From Corynebacterium sp. p3-SID1145 (lineage in GTDB: Bacteria; Actinomycetota; Actinomycetes; Mycobacteriales; Mycobacteriaceae): DNA of 59,901 bases. Made by a program: the position numbers and the translations under genes. Positions 25,856 to 38,930 of the stretch are shown in pieces (the first letter of the stretch is position 1; every line of letters starts with the position of its first letter). Below the pieces are notes generated by a model. It did no database searches and had not been told where the DNA came from. It worked only from the letters and a program-made list of their open reading frames with translations. The DNA is taken from contig JALXXC010000013.1 in assembly GCA_025144245.1 (NCBI GenBank), positions 1 to 59,901 on the forward strand, read 5' to 3'.

Positions 25856-26830
25856 ATGCTCCCTAAATCCCGCATCGCGTCGGCCCTGCTCGTCGGGCTC
25901 GGTCTGGCGTTGATCGTTGCGGGGCTCATCGCGCCGCGGTTTCTCAACGGTGATGCGCGGTTCCCGCTGAACCTGGAGAACACCACGTGGACGCTCCACG
26001 ACCCGGAAGCGACTGTGGGGGAGGCCAAAGACGACGGCACGGCCAAAGACGTGACGGTGCCGCTCACGCGTCAGCTGCACATGACGGTGCAGAACCCGGC
26101 GACGGATAAGGCCGTGGCGTTGCGCGTGGGCGACTCGCTGCTGCGCGGGGACAAAGAATCGGATTTTGAGAATCTGGTCACAGCCGCGACCTGGTCGGCG
26201 GAAATGGACCGGAAAACAGGCCGTTTCGACGCGCCGGCACGAGTGAGCACCGTGATGGCGTTGCCCGAAGAATCGGTCGATATCGACGGCGTGTGGCTGA
26301 AGTTCCCGTCGGATGTGCAAAAGGAGAGCTACCCCGTGTTCGACCCGACGCTGCGCGCTGCCGTCGACGCGGAATTCACCGGTGAGAGCCAGTTGGCCGG
26401 ACGGACGGTCTACACCTTCACGCAGACCGTCCCCGACACCAATGTCGCGGAGCTCTACCCAGGTGAGCAGAACTCGCTGATGGTGCCCGGGCCCGACGGG
26501 GAAGCGAAAAAGGCGTTCAAGCACCACGCGGCCGCGCGCGAAATCACTGTCGACCAGATCACGGGCCTGGTCGTCGGGATCAACGAGAAGGTCGACGACT
26601 ACTACGCGGACCGTGCGGGCGAGCGCGTGCGCGGAATCTACTCCTACGACGCAGCAATGGACCAGCAGCAGGTTGAGAATCTGGCCGGCCAGTTGCCCAC
26701 AGTCACCCAGGGGCTGTCGCGCACCGTGACCTATGCCGTACTCGGGGTGGGCGGTCTATTGGTGCTGGCCGGTCTGAACGGGGCGTTCCGACCAGGCGGG
26801 CGACGCCGGGCGACATCGCACCGCGCGTAG
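25856..26830 (+). CDS. PorA-family (DUF3068) membrane protein
   Basis: The product is about 324 aa. An N-terminal membrane helix (SALLVGLGLALIVAGLIAPRF) is followed by a long extracytoplasmic beta-rich domain with TTWTLHD. A second helix at about 290-312 (YAVLGVGGLLVLAGLNGAF) is followed by an Arg-rich cytoplasmic tail. This two-anchor plan is that of DUF3068 proteins, annotated as a porin PorA family in corynebacteria and mycobacteria. ATG 25856 has no ribosome binding site, but TACACT lies seven bases upstream, fitting leaderless initiation. It ends 328 bp before rpoB. Codon use matches the core genome, so it marks the right edge of the T7SS/immunity island. Confidence 0.75.
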   Translation: MLPKSRIASALLVGLGLALIVAGLIAPRFLNGDARFPLNLENTTWTLHDPEATVGEAKDDGTAKDVTVPLTRQLHMTVQNPATDKAVALRVGDSLLRGDKESDFENLVTAATWSAEMDRKTGRFDAPARVSTVMALPEESVDIDGVWLKFPSDVQKESYPVFDPTLRAAVDAEFTGESQLAGRTVYTFTQTVPDTNVAELYPGEQNSLMVPGPDGEAKKAFKHHAAAREITVDQITGLVVGINEKVDDYYADRAGERVRGIYSYDAAMDQQQVENLAGQLPTVTQGLSRTVTYAVLGVGGLLVLAGLNGAFRPGGRRRATSHRA

Positions 26831-27158
26831 ACGCACCACGTCCTGTGGCGTTACGGCGGGTGGGCCTCGCGGTGGTATGGTTTGCGGCGAGCGACGGTAG
26901 CTATTGGTAGGTATCGGTACATATCGGCCGGCATCGCTTTACAAGCGGGCAGTGGGGGTATAAGCTGTCTCCTTGCGCTGGAAGCCGTCGCCAGTGTGTA
27001 TGAGGAAACCTTGGATCAATGCGAAAACGTTGATTTGACAAGGTGATTTTGTGCATTCTGGACATCCGGGGGCTTCCACAGCTGTCGCAGCTAACAATAA
27101 ACGCTAATTATCCAGCGGGTGACCAGTGCATATGCGCCGTGTACGGGCCCCGCGTGAG
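26831..27158 (+). promoter_or_regulatory. rpoB upstream region with candidate promoter
   Basis: No gene is seen in this 328-bp stretch. The best promoter match is TTTACA (26938-26943), a 15-bp spacer and TATAAG (26959-26964), leaving a leader of about 190 nt. A TTGACA at 27035-27040 lacks a good -10 partner. Degenerate GGTA/TATCGG repeats occupy 26895-26935. The exact start site cannot be fixed from sequence. Confidence 0.4.
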
Positions 27159-30100
27159 GTGCTGGAAGGACCCATCTTGGCAGTCTCCCGCCAGACCAAG
27201 TCAGTGGCCACGATTCCCGGAGCTCCGGAGCGCTACTCGTTCGCGAAGATCGACGAGCCGATTGCGCTTCCTGGGCTCCTCGATGTTCAGTTAGAATCCT
27301 TCGCCTGGCTCGTCGGCACGCCCGAGTGGCGTGAGCGTCAGGCAGAACAGCGCGGCGACGATGCCCGCATTACATCCGGTCTCGAGGACATCCTGGAAGA
27401 AATCTCCCCGATCCAGGATTACTCGGGCAACATGAGCCTGTCTCTGTCTGAGCCGCGCTTCGAAGATGTCAAGTACACCATCGACGAGTGCAAAGACAAG
27501 GACATCAACTACTCCGCACCGCTGTACGTGACCGCGGAGTTCATAAACAACGACACCCAGGAGATCAAGTCCCAGACTGTCTTCATCGGCGACTTCCCGC
27601 TGATGACCGACAAGGGCACGTTCATCGTCAACGGCACCGAACGTGTCATTGTCTCCCAGCTGGTGCGTTCCCCGGGTGTCTACTTCGACGAGACGATCGA
27701 CAAGTCCACCGAGCGTCCGCTCCACGCCGTGAAGGTCATCCCTTCCCGTGGTGCATGGCTCGAGTTCGACGTCGATAAGCGCGACACCGTCGGTGTGCGC
27801 ATCGACCGTAAGCGCCGTCAGCCCGTGACCGTCCTGCTGAAGGCCCTCGGCTGGACCGAGCAGCAGATCCGCGACCGCTTCGGCTTCTCCGAGATCATGA
27901 TGTCCACGCTGGAGAACGACGGCGTGGCCAACACCGATGAGGCGCTCCTGGAGATCTACCGCAAGCAGCGCCCGGGCGAGCAGCCGACGCGTGACCTCGC
28001 GCAGTCGCTGCTCGAGAACGCCTTCTTCCGCGCGAAGCGCTACGACCTCGCACGCGTCGGCCGTTACAAGGTCAACCGCAAACTCGGCCTCGGCGGCGAC
28101 CACGAAGGTCTGATGACTCTGACCGAAGAGGACATCGCCACCACGCTCGAGTACCTCGTGCGCCTGCACGCGGGCGAGCGCGAGATGACCTCCCCGGAGG
28201 GCGTTGTCATCCCGATCAACACCGACGATATCGACCACTTCGGCAACCGCCGCCTGCGCACCGTGGGCGAGCTGGTGCAGAACCAGGTCCGCGTCGGCCT
28301 GTCCCGCATGGAGCGCGTCGTGCGCGAGCGCATGACCACGCAAGACGCTGAGTCGATCACCCCGACCTCCCTGATCAACGTCCGCCCGGTCTCCGCGGCG
28401 ATCCGCGAGTTCTTCGGCACCTCCCAGCTGTCGCAGTTCATGGACCAGAACAACTCACTGTCCGGCCTGACCCACAAGCGCCGCCTGTCGGCGCTCGGCC
28501 CGGGCGGCCTGTCCCGTGAGCGCGCCGGCATCGAGGTCCGCGACGTGCACCCGTCCCACTACGGCCGCATGTGCCCGATCGAGACTCCGGAAGGCCCGAA
28601 CATCGGCCTGATTGGCGCACTGTCTTCTTATGCACGTGTGAACCCGTTCGGCTTCATTGAGACGCCGTACCAGAAGGTCGTCGACGGCACAATCACCGAC
28701 GAGATCAACTACCTCACCGCCGACGAAGAGGACCGCTACGCCATCGCCGAGGCGGCCACCGAGCACGACGAGGACATGAATATCACCGCCGAGCGCATTG
28801 AGGTGCGCCTCAAGGACGGCGATATCGGTGTCGTGGGCGCCAAGGATGTCGACTACGTGGACATCTCTCCGCGCCAGATGGTCTCCGTCGCCACGGCGAT
28901 GATTCCGTTCCTCGAGCACGACGACGCGAACCGTGCCCTCATGGGTGCGAACATGCAGAAGCAGGCTGTGCCGCTGCTGCGTTCCGACGCCGCGTACGTG
29001 GCCACCGGCACTGAGCTGCGCGCCGCCTACGACGCAGGCGACATCGTCATCGCCAAGCAGTCCGGTGTCGTTGAGGACGTCACCGGTGATGTCATCACGA
29101 TCATGGACGACGAAGGCCAGCGCGAGTCCTACCTGCTGCGCACCTTCGAGCGCACCAACCAGGGCACTTGCTACAACCAGACCCCGATCGTGTCTGCGGG
29201 CGAGCGCGTCGAGGCCGGCCAGGTCATCGCCGACGGCCCGGGCACCAAGAACGGCGAGATGGCGCTGGGCACCAACCTGCTCGTGGCATTCATGCCGTGG
29301 GAGGGCCACAACTACGAGGACGCCATCATCCTCAACCAGCGCGTGGTGGAGCAGGACATCCTGACCTCCGTGCACATTGAGGAGCACGAGATCGACGCCC
29401 GCGACACCAAGCTGGGCGCCGAGGAAATCACCCGCGAAATCCCGAACGTCTCCGAGGACGTGCTGAAGGATCTCGACGAGCGCGGCATCATCCGCATCGG
29501 TGCGGACGTCCGCGACGGCGACATCCTCGTCGGCAAGGTCACCCCGAAGGGCGAGACCGAGCTGACCCCGGAGGAGCGCCTGCTGCGCGCGATCTTCGGC
29601 GAGAAGGCCCGCGAGGTCCGCGACACCTCCCTGAAGGTGCCGCACGGTGAGACCGGCAAGGTCATCGCTGTCCGCCGCTTCTCCCGTGAGGACGACGACG
29701 ACCTGTCCCCGGGCGTCAACGAGATGATCCGCGTCTACGTCGCCCAGAAGCGCAAGATCCAGGACGGCGACAAGATGGCCGGCCGCCACGGCAACAAGGG
29801 CGTCGTGGGCAAGATCCTCCCCGAGGAGGACATGCCGTTCATGGCTGATGGCACCCCGGTGGACATCATCCTGAACACCCACGGTGTGCCGCGCCGTATG
29901 AACATCGGCCAGGTCCTCGAGGTCCACTTGGGCTGGCTGGCGCACGCCGGCTGGACCGTCAACCCGGACGACCCGAAGAACGCGAAGCTGCTGGAGACCC
30001 TGCCGGAGCGCCTCTACGACGTACCGCCGGAGTCCCTCACCGCCACCCCGGTGTTCGACGGCGCCACCAACGACGAGATCGCGGGCCTGCTGGCCAACAC

Positions 30101-30656
30101 CAAGCCGAACCGCGACGGCGAGGTCATGGTCGACGGCGACGGCAAGACCGTGCTTTTCGACGGCCGCTCCGGCGAACCGTTCAAGTACCCGATCTCCGTC
30201 GGCTACATGTACATGCTCAAGCTGCACCACCTCGTGGACGAGAAGATTCACGCTCGTTCCACCGGCCCGTACTCCATGATCACCCAGCAGCCGCTGGGCG
30301 GTAAGGCGCAGTTCGGTGGCCAGCGCTTCGGCGAGATGGAGGTGTGGGCGATGCAGGCGTACGGCGCCGCCTACACCCTGCAGGAGCTCCTGACCATCAA
30401 GTCCGATGACGTGGTGGGCCGCGTGAAGGTGTACGAGGCGATTGTCAAGGGCGACAACATCCCGGATCCGGGCATCCCCGAGTCCTTCAAGGTGTTGCTC
30501 AAGGAGCTGCAGTCGCTGTGCCTCAACGTCGAGGTGCTGTCCACCGACGGCACTCCGATGGAGCTGTCCGGCGACGACGACGAATACGACCAGGCAGGAT
30601 CCTCGCTGGGCATTAACCTGTCCCGCGACGAGGGTTCCGCAGCCGACACGGCATAA
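27159..30656 (+). CDS. rpoB: RNA polymerase beta subunit
   Basis: The product is 1165 aa from GTG 27159 ([20 protein letters not shown]), the start that matches corynebacterial RpoB; an in-frame ATG at 27132 would add nine residues. It is the catalytic beta subunit, pairing with RpoC. The rifampicin pocket near residues 420-445 reads [20 protein letters not shown] with the usual Asp, His and Ser, so no classical resistance change is present. The GHNYEDA and [14 protein letters not shown] motifs are intact. It ends about 107 bp before rpoC, with no strong terminator between them. Confidence 0.98.
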   Translation: MLEGPILAVSRQTKSVATIPGAPERYSFAKIDEPIALPGLLDVQLESFAWLVGTPEWRERQAEQRGDDARITSGLEDILEEISPIQDYSGNMSLSLSEPRFEDVKYTIDECKDKDINYSAPLYVTAEFINNDTQEIKSQTVFIGDFPLMTDKGTFIVNGTERVIVSQLVRSPGVYFDETIDKSTERPLHAVKVIPSRGAWLEFDVDKRDTVGVRIDRKRRQPVTVLLKALGWTEQQIRDRFGFSEIMMSTLENDGVANTDEALLEIYRKQRPGEQPTRDLAQSLLENAFFRAKRYDLARVGRYKVNRKLGLGGDHEGLMTLTEEDIATTLEYLVRLHAGEREMTSPEGVVIPINTDDIDHFGNRRLRTVGELVQNQVRVGLSRMERVVRERMTTQDAESITPTSLINVRPVSAAIREFFGTSQLSQFMDQNNSLSGLTHKRRLSALGPGGLSRERAGIEVRDVHPSHYGRMCPIETPEGPNIGLIGALSSYARVNPFGFIETPYQKVVDGTITDEINYLTADEEDRYAIAEAATEHDEDMNITAERIEVRLKDGDIGVVGAKDVDYVDISPRQMVSVATAMIPFLEHDDANRALMGANMQKQAVPLLRSDAAYVATGTELRAAYDAGDIVIAKQSGVVEDVTGDVITIMDDEGQRESYLLRTFERTNQGTCYNQTPIVSAGERVEAGQVIADGPGTKNGEMALGTNLLVAFMPWEGHNYEDAIILNQRVVEQDILTSVHIEEHEIDARDTKLGAEEITREIPNVSEDVLKDLDERGIIRIGADVRDGDILVGKVTPKGETELTPEERLLRAIFGEKAREVRDTSLKVPHGETGKVIAVRRFSREDDDDLSPGVNEMIRVYVAQKRKIQDGDKMAGRHGNKGVVGKILPEEDMPFMADGTPVDIILNTHGVPRRMNIGQVLEVHLGWLAHAGWTVNPDDPKNAKLLETLPERLYDVPPESLTATPVFDGATNDEIAGLLANTKPNRDGEVMVDGDGKTVLFDGRSGEPFKYPISVGYMYMLKLHHLVDEKIHARSTGPYSMITQQPLGGKAQFGGQRFGEMEVWAMQAYGAAYTLQELLTIKSDDVVGRVKVYEAIVKGDNIPDPGIPESFKVLLKELQSLCLNVEVLSTDGTPMELSGDDDEYDQAGSSLGINLSRDEGSAADTA

Positions 30657-30763
30657 GCGCTTCCAAGCGCTTCTGCCGTGCGTCGGCAAGCAAATAAGAC
30701 TTAAAACGAAGAACTAATTCAACTTCAATCCTCCCGCGAAATGGGAGGTGAAAGGGCATTTAC

Positions 30764-34762
<3,999 letters not shown>

Positions 34763-34796
34763 GCGCTAACGGCTGAGAAACCCGCGCTTAACGACG

Positions 34797-34855
34797 AGCC
34801 CGGCTCCCCTCCCACCCCGCTTTTCACGCGGGGTGGGAGGGGAGCCGGGCTTTTG
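34797..34855 (+). terminator. rpoBC rho-independent terminator with 24-bp perfect stem
   Basis: Arms 34797-34820 (starting AGCCCGGCTCCCC) and 34828-34851 are perfectly complementary over 24 bp around a 7-nt loop, TTTTCAC. The descending arm runs into TTTTGT. The stem is palindromic enough to act on transcripts of both strands. Confidence 0.92.
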
Positions 34856-34861
34856 TATTCG

Positions 34862-34899
34862 GCCAACGGTGCGTGACCTACGCGCATCGCACCGTTGGC
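34862..34899. repeat. 12-bp perfect inverted repeat downstream of rpoC
   Basis: GCCAACGGTGCG (34862-34873) and CGCACCGTTGGC (34888-34899) are perfect inverted copies separated by 14 nt. No T tract follows, so it is not an obvious terminator. It may be an operator for the cluster promoter about 75 bp downstream. Confidence 0.6.
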
Positions 34900-34971
34900 G
34901 TTGAAATTGACGCCTCATCGCCATTCGTCTTCATGACCCAGGGGTGTGGGGTGTACTCCGCAGCGATCGCA

Positions 34972-35000
34972 TTGTCATTTGAGCACGAAAGTCATATTCT
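34972..35000 (+). promoter_or_regulatory. Candidate promoter of the 35-54 kb cluster
   Basis: TTGTCA (34972-34977) and TATTCT (34995-35000) are separated by exactly 17 bp, each close to the sigma-A consensus. A weaker second pair is CTGACG (35013-35018) and TAAAGT (35035-35040), 16 bp apart. Either would give a leader of about 90-130 nt that contains the hairpin at 35082-35131. Confidence 0.55.
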
Positions 35001-35081
35001 TTTCAGTTCAGCCTGACGAATCCTGAGATCTCGGTAAAGTACAGGGCGGAAAGTGCGCTGTCCGTGCGAATCTCTTGGGCT

Positions 35082-35131
35082 CCTCCTCTACGCCCGGGGT
35101 GTTCGCGCGGTTCAGCGCTTTGTAGAGGAGG
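35082..35131 (+). promoter_or_regulatory. Leader hairpin pairing with the ribosome binding site
   Basis: CCTCCTCTAC (35082-35091) and GTAGAGGAGG (35122-35131) are perfect 10-bp complements around a 30-nt GC-rich loop. The right arm is the ribosome binding site of the gene at 35137, with the ATG six bases after it. Folding would hide this site and limit translation of the first gene of the cluster. Confidence 0.6.
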
Positions 35132-35136
35132 CATGA

Positions 35137-35793
35137 ATGACCAATCAGCAGCCACCATTCGGCGGCGGATTCCCGCAACCGGGATCCGGGAACTCAGATG
35201 CGGGCGGATCCAGCGTATGGGGGTCTGGTTCGCCATCTGGCTCATCTGCGGGCAGCTCGCCGTGGGGCAGTACCGGTGCAGGCGGTTTCGGCGACGCGCC
35301 GCAGTCCTCCCCGTGGGGCAACCCCGGCGATACCGGTTCGTCCGGCGGGCAGTCTGATCCCTTCGCCCCGGCGCCGGCTGCGGGGGACAGCTTCGCTTGG
35401 CCGGGCAGCACAAGCGCCCCGAGTGTTCCGGCGCCGGGTGGGGGCGCTGGCTCCTCCGCAGCGGAGCCGTCATCAGCGCCGACGACGTGGCTTGTTCCGG
35501 GCCTGGTGCTCGGTGTCGCCGCAGTGGTGATGACGCTGATCCTGCTGTTCGGCAGCATTTCCCCGGTCTCCGGGACGTATGCTGGCATGGCCTTCGGCGC
35601 CTGGGCGCTGGCTGGTCTGCTGGGAGTGTCCTCCCTGGCCTTCTACTTCTCCGAGGACACTCGCCGCCGCGCCAACGGCATGTACTCGATCGTCGGCTGG
35701 AAGCAGGGGCTGTACTGGGCCACCTTGGCGGTCCTGTTCATCGCCATCATTTTGTCGTCGCTCTGCATCGCCCTGTGGGTGGGCAGGCTCTAA
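35137..35793 (+). CDS. Small multi-pass membrane protein, first gene of the tubulin-like/GTPase cluster
   Basis: The product is 218 aa. Residues 1-110 are Gly/Ser/Pro-rich with repeated S-x-W-G motifs (SSVWGSGSPSGSSAGSSPWG). Three membrane helices follow: TTWLVPGLVLGVAAVVMTLI, FGAWALAGLLGVSSLAF and YWATLAVLFIAIILSSLCIA. GAGGAGG lies five bases before ATG 35137 and can be masked by the leader hairpin. It is 16 bases from the next gene. No family is assigned. Similar Pro/Gly-rich heads recur in the other small proteins of the cluster, suggesting a common docking surface. Confidence 0.7.
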   Translation: MTNQQPPFGGGFPQPGSGNSDAGGSSVWGSGSPSGSSAGSSPWGSTGAGGFGDAPQSSPWGNPGDTGSSGGQSDPFAPAPAAGDSFAWPGSTSAPSVPAPGGGAGSSAAEPSSAPTTWLVPGLVLGVAAVVMTLILLFGSISPVSGTYAGMAFGAWALAGLLGVSSLAFYFSEDTRRRANGMYSIVGWKQGLYWATLAVLFIAIILSSLCIALWVGRL

Positions 35794-35809
35794 GCGCCGC
35801 GAGGAGAAC

Positions 35810-38776
35810 ATGACCATGAAGAAGACAATCGCGACCACAGCCCGCCGCGCCACCGCCGTCGGTGCCGCCGCCTTGCTCGCCCTGGGCACCAGTGCCATGG
35901 GCGCCTTCGGCGGGGATGCCTCCGCCCAGCAGCCCGTTCAGCCCGCTCCGATGAAGCCGCTCGACCCGGCCGCGCCGGACAAGCCGGGTGGGCAGGACAA
36001 GCCCGGTGGGCAGGATAAACCTGACAAGCCGCAAGCACCAGCCAAGCCCGGCGGGCAGGACAAACCAGAGAAACCCGGAGCGCAGCCTAAGAGCGAGCAG
36101 ATCGCCGGTAGTGAGAACCCGCTCGGCCAGCTCGGTGCCTGCATGGCCAACAACGATGAGTTGGACGTCCTGCTGCTCATGGACGAGACGAACAGTCTGA
36201 CCAACCTGTGGAACGACGGCAAGAAGGTCGAAGGCAAGCCGGGTGCGGACCCGGAAAACTTCCGCATCCCGGCCGCGCAGGACTTCGCCAAGGTCCTGCT
36301 GCAGAAGAGCCAGGACCAGAAGCTGAACACGAACATCAAGATCGCCGGCTTCGGCACCACCTACAAGAACAACGTCAACAACCCGGGCGAAGGCTACGAG
36401 GACTGGACTGAGCTCACCGTCGACAGCCAGGAAGACGTACTGAAGCAGATCCAGGCCTTCGAGAAGCGCACCGAAGAGACCAAGGGCACCGACTACAACA
36501 CCGCCCTGGAGGGCGCGAGCGAGGACTTGCTGAATTCCCCGGGCGAGGACCCCTGCCGCCTGCTGGTCACTTTCACCGACGGCAAGCTGGCCACCGCCGA
36601 CGATAAGGGGGCGGAGGACAATCTGTGCCGCCCGAACGGTGTCGCCGACCGCCTCCGCGCGGCGGGCATCACCCACGTGGGCATCGGCCTGACCAACCCG
36701 GAGATCAACGAGAACTTCGACCTGTTCCAGGCCATCACCGAAGGCAAGGGCGGAAGCACCAGCTGTGGTGAGCAGGACCCGAACGGCGCGTTCTACCCGG
36801 CGAACAAGGTGGGTGACCTCTTCGCCGCATTCCGCTCCGCACTGGATACCGGCGGATCCGTCGGCGGCACCACCACCGCGGACAAGCCTTTCGCGTTCGT
36901 GCTGGACAACTCGATCAGCTCCGTCCGCTTCAGCGCTGTCGGCCGCGACGATCTCGGCCCCGACGCGAAGCTGGAGATGACCGCGCCGAACGGCGACAAG
37001 GTGGTCATGTCCGGCAACGGCGAGAAGAATGCCGGCGGCGGCAAGCTCACCTGGGAAGCACGCGGCGAAGCGGTGCAGAGCACCGAGGGCGCGCTGAACA
37101 AGTCCAGCGACAAGGACTGGGCCGGCGAATGGTCGATGCGCTTTATCGACGTCGACCCCGAGGTGGCGAAGAAGGGCGAGGTCGCTGTCCTCGTCGAGAT
37201 GGTCCCGGACCTCAACGTCACCTTCGCCGCGGACGGCGCCGACGATGCGGCGAAGACTGATGGTGAAGCTGGCAAGAACGACCTCAAGGTCATGGACGAC
37301 GGCACACTCGTCGTCGAGCTCACCGATTCCGAGGGCAAAGTCGTCGATCCGGAGGGCAAGGCCGAAGGCAAGGTCGAGTTCGTCCCAAGCGGAGGCGGCG
37401 AACCTGTCGTGCTCGAGGAGAAGGCGGACTTCTCCTCCGGCCGGGTCGAGATCCCGGCGGAGAAGATTCCGGACGCGCCGGTGTCCGGCCGTGTCAAGGC
37501 TGACGTGACCATCACCACGGCAGGGGCCAAGGGCAAGCCGGGCACGACGCTGTCCCCGTTGCAGGGCGACAGCGCTGTGAGCGTTGCGGTGCAGAACCTG
37601 CCGCAGCTACCAGGCCAGATCGACGTCACCACCGAGGGCGACGAGGTCACAGTGAACGTTCCGGTCTCCGGCCCGGGGCGCATCTGGGTCGAGGGCGGTC
37701 AGCAGGTCGAGCACGGCATGGATGACCTCGGGGCGGTGACGGTGGAATCCGAGCACAACTCCAAGGATTCGGCGCTGACCGTCGGCCGCGGCGAGACCGC
37801 AGAATTGCCGCTGACCTTCTCCTTCGAGAAGCGGGCGCAGCTCGTCACCAACGGCACCCTGCCGGTCCACATCGCCGACGAGAACGGCGGCGAGGAGCGC
37901 GTGGTCGACGTGGCCGCCAAGATCGACTCGAAGGTGCCGGTGTCCAAGGGCGTCGCCGCGGTGACCTTCATCCTCGCTTTGCTGTTGGGCCTGCTGCTCC
38001 CGCTGCTGCTGCTCTACCTGGTGCGCTACCTGACCTCCAAGATCCCGGGTGATCCGCCGGTCGGCCCGGTGGTGCTGCGCATGAGCCGCGGTGCAGGCGG
38101 GTGGACCTTCGACGGCCAGCCGCACCCGCAGATCGACCCGACCGATGCGGCGGCACGCCAGATGCGTCCGGGCCCGCGCACCGTCCAGGCGGGCCGCGCC
38201 CAGGCGCAGGTGGAGAGCTTCTCCATCAACCCGCTGTCCGCGGCGAATGTCATCGTGTCCACCCCGTCCATCGCCGGCGACGGCAAGGAGAAGGACGGCC
38301 ATGCGGTGCTGCCGCTGGCAGTGCAGGACTCCTGGTTCGTCCACGCGCCGAGCCAGAACGTCGACGACCTCGAAGTCGTCGCGTTCCCCCGCATCCCGCT
38401 CGCACCGGCGGCCCAGGAGCAGCTGCAGAACGAGATCGCCGCCGAAGCGCCCGCGCTCGCGGATGCACTGGCGGAACGTCTGCCGTCCGCCGAGCCGACC
38501 CCGGGCCAGTTCGACCAGGGCGGCGGCTTCGCGCCTCCGGGCGATGCAGGTTTCTCCGGCGGCGGTGGTTTCGCACCGCCGCAGAGTGGCGGTCAGGGAT
38601 TCGGCCCTGCAGCCGGTGGCGCTGGCGGATGGAACCCGCCGGCGGGTCCCTCCGGTCCTGCTGGTCCGTCCGGTCCGTCCGGTCCGGCTGGCGGGGCGGA
38701 GCCCGGCGGCTCGTCGCCATGGGGGCCGCCGAGCTCAGGGCCGCAGTCGAGCCCCTGGGGCCCGCCGCCCCAGTAG
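35810..38776 (+). CDS. Exported vWA-domain protein with C-terminal anchor and cytoplasmic tail
   Basis: The product is 988 aa (ATG 35816 is also possible). A Sec signal peptide is followed by a linker with repeats of DKPGGQ. A vWA domain at about 115-340 has LLLMDETNS (a D-x-T-x-S MIDAS variant), GTDYNTALEGA and VTFTDGK. Beta-sandwich segments follow. One membrane helix lies at about 715-745 (AVTFILALLLGLLLPLLLLY), then a cytoplasmic domain, ending in a collagen-like GPSGPAGPSGPSGPAGG tail and repeated S-P-W-G-P motifs. The plan suggests an external metal-dependent adhesion or sensing domain linked through the membrane to the cytoplasmic tubulin-like and GTPase proteins encoded downstream. 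Confidence 0.8.
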   Translation: MTMKKTIATTARRATAVGAAALLALGTSAMGAFGGDASAQQPVQPAPMKPLDPAAPDKPGGQDKPGGQDKPDKPQAPAKPGGQDKPEKPGAQPKSEQIAGSENPLGQLGACMANNDELDVLLLMDETNSLTNLWNDGKKVEGKPGADPENFRIPAAQDFAKVLLQKSQDQKLNTNIKIAGFGTTYKNNVNNPGEGYEDWTELTVDSQEDVLKQIQAFEKRTEETKGTDYNTALEGASEDLLNSPGEDPCRLLVTFTDGKLATADDKGAEDNLCRPNGVADRLRAAGITHVGIGLTNPEINENFDLFQAITEGKGGSTSCGEQDPNGAFYPANKVGDLFAAFRSALDTGGSVGGTTTADKPFAFVLDNSISSVRFSAVGRDDLGPDAKLEMTAPNGDKVVMSGNGEKNAGGGKLTWEARGEAVQSTEGALNKSSDKDWAGEWSMRFIDVDPEVAKKGEVAVLVEMVPDLNVTFAADGADDAAKTDGEAGKNDLKVMDDGTLVVELTDSEGKVVDPEGKAEGKVEFVPSGGGEPVVLEEKADFSSGRVEIPAEKIPDAPVSGRVKADVTITTAGAKGKPGTTLSPLQGDSAVSVAVQNLPQLPGQIDVTTEGDEVTVNVPVSGPGRIWVEGGQQVEHGMDDLGAVTVESEHNSKDSALTVGRGETAELPLTFSFEKRAQLVTNGTLPVHIADENGGEERVVDVAAKIDSKVPVSKGVAAVTFILALLLGLLLPLLLLYLVRYLTSKIPGDPPVGPVVLRMSRGAGGWTFDGQPHPQIDPTDAAARQMRPGPRTVQAGRAQAQVESFSINPLSAANVIVSTPSIAGDGKEKDGHAVLPLAVQDSWFVHAPSQNVDDLEVVAFPRIPLAPAAQEQLQNEIAAEAPALADALAERLPSAEPTPGQFDQGGGFAPPGDAGFSGGGGFAPPQSGGQGFGPAAGGAGGWNPPAGPSGPAGPSGPSGPAGGAEPGGSSPWGPPSSGPQSSPWGPPPQ

Positions 38777-38930
38777 CCTGCGCATGGAACGGGCCCGTCG
38801 GGCTGCGGGATCACCGCACAACGGCCATGATTGATGTCACAACCGAATAGCACCAACTAACCAAGCAGTGCCGGGGAGGAAGCTTCACCGAGACGCCCCG
38901 GAAACTGAACCTCAGAAGGAGCACCACTTC

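Noticed and set aside
25034..26527. 497-codon open frame antisense across the DUF1877 fusion and PorA-like genes
   Set aside because: It spans two well-supported plus-strand genes and changes character at their boundary, as expected for a shadow.
27035..27040. TTGACA as the rpoB promoter -35
   Set aside because: No acceptable -10 lies 16-18 bp downstream; the TATAAG pair upstream is preferred.
28455..30689. 744-codon open frame antisense to rpoB
   Set aside because: High G/C at third codon positions of rpoB removes stops on the other strand; the peptide is low in complexity with no domain or ribosome binding site.
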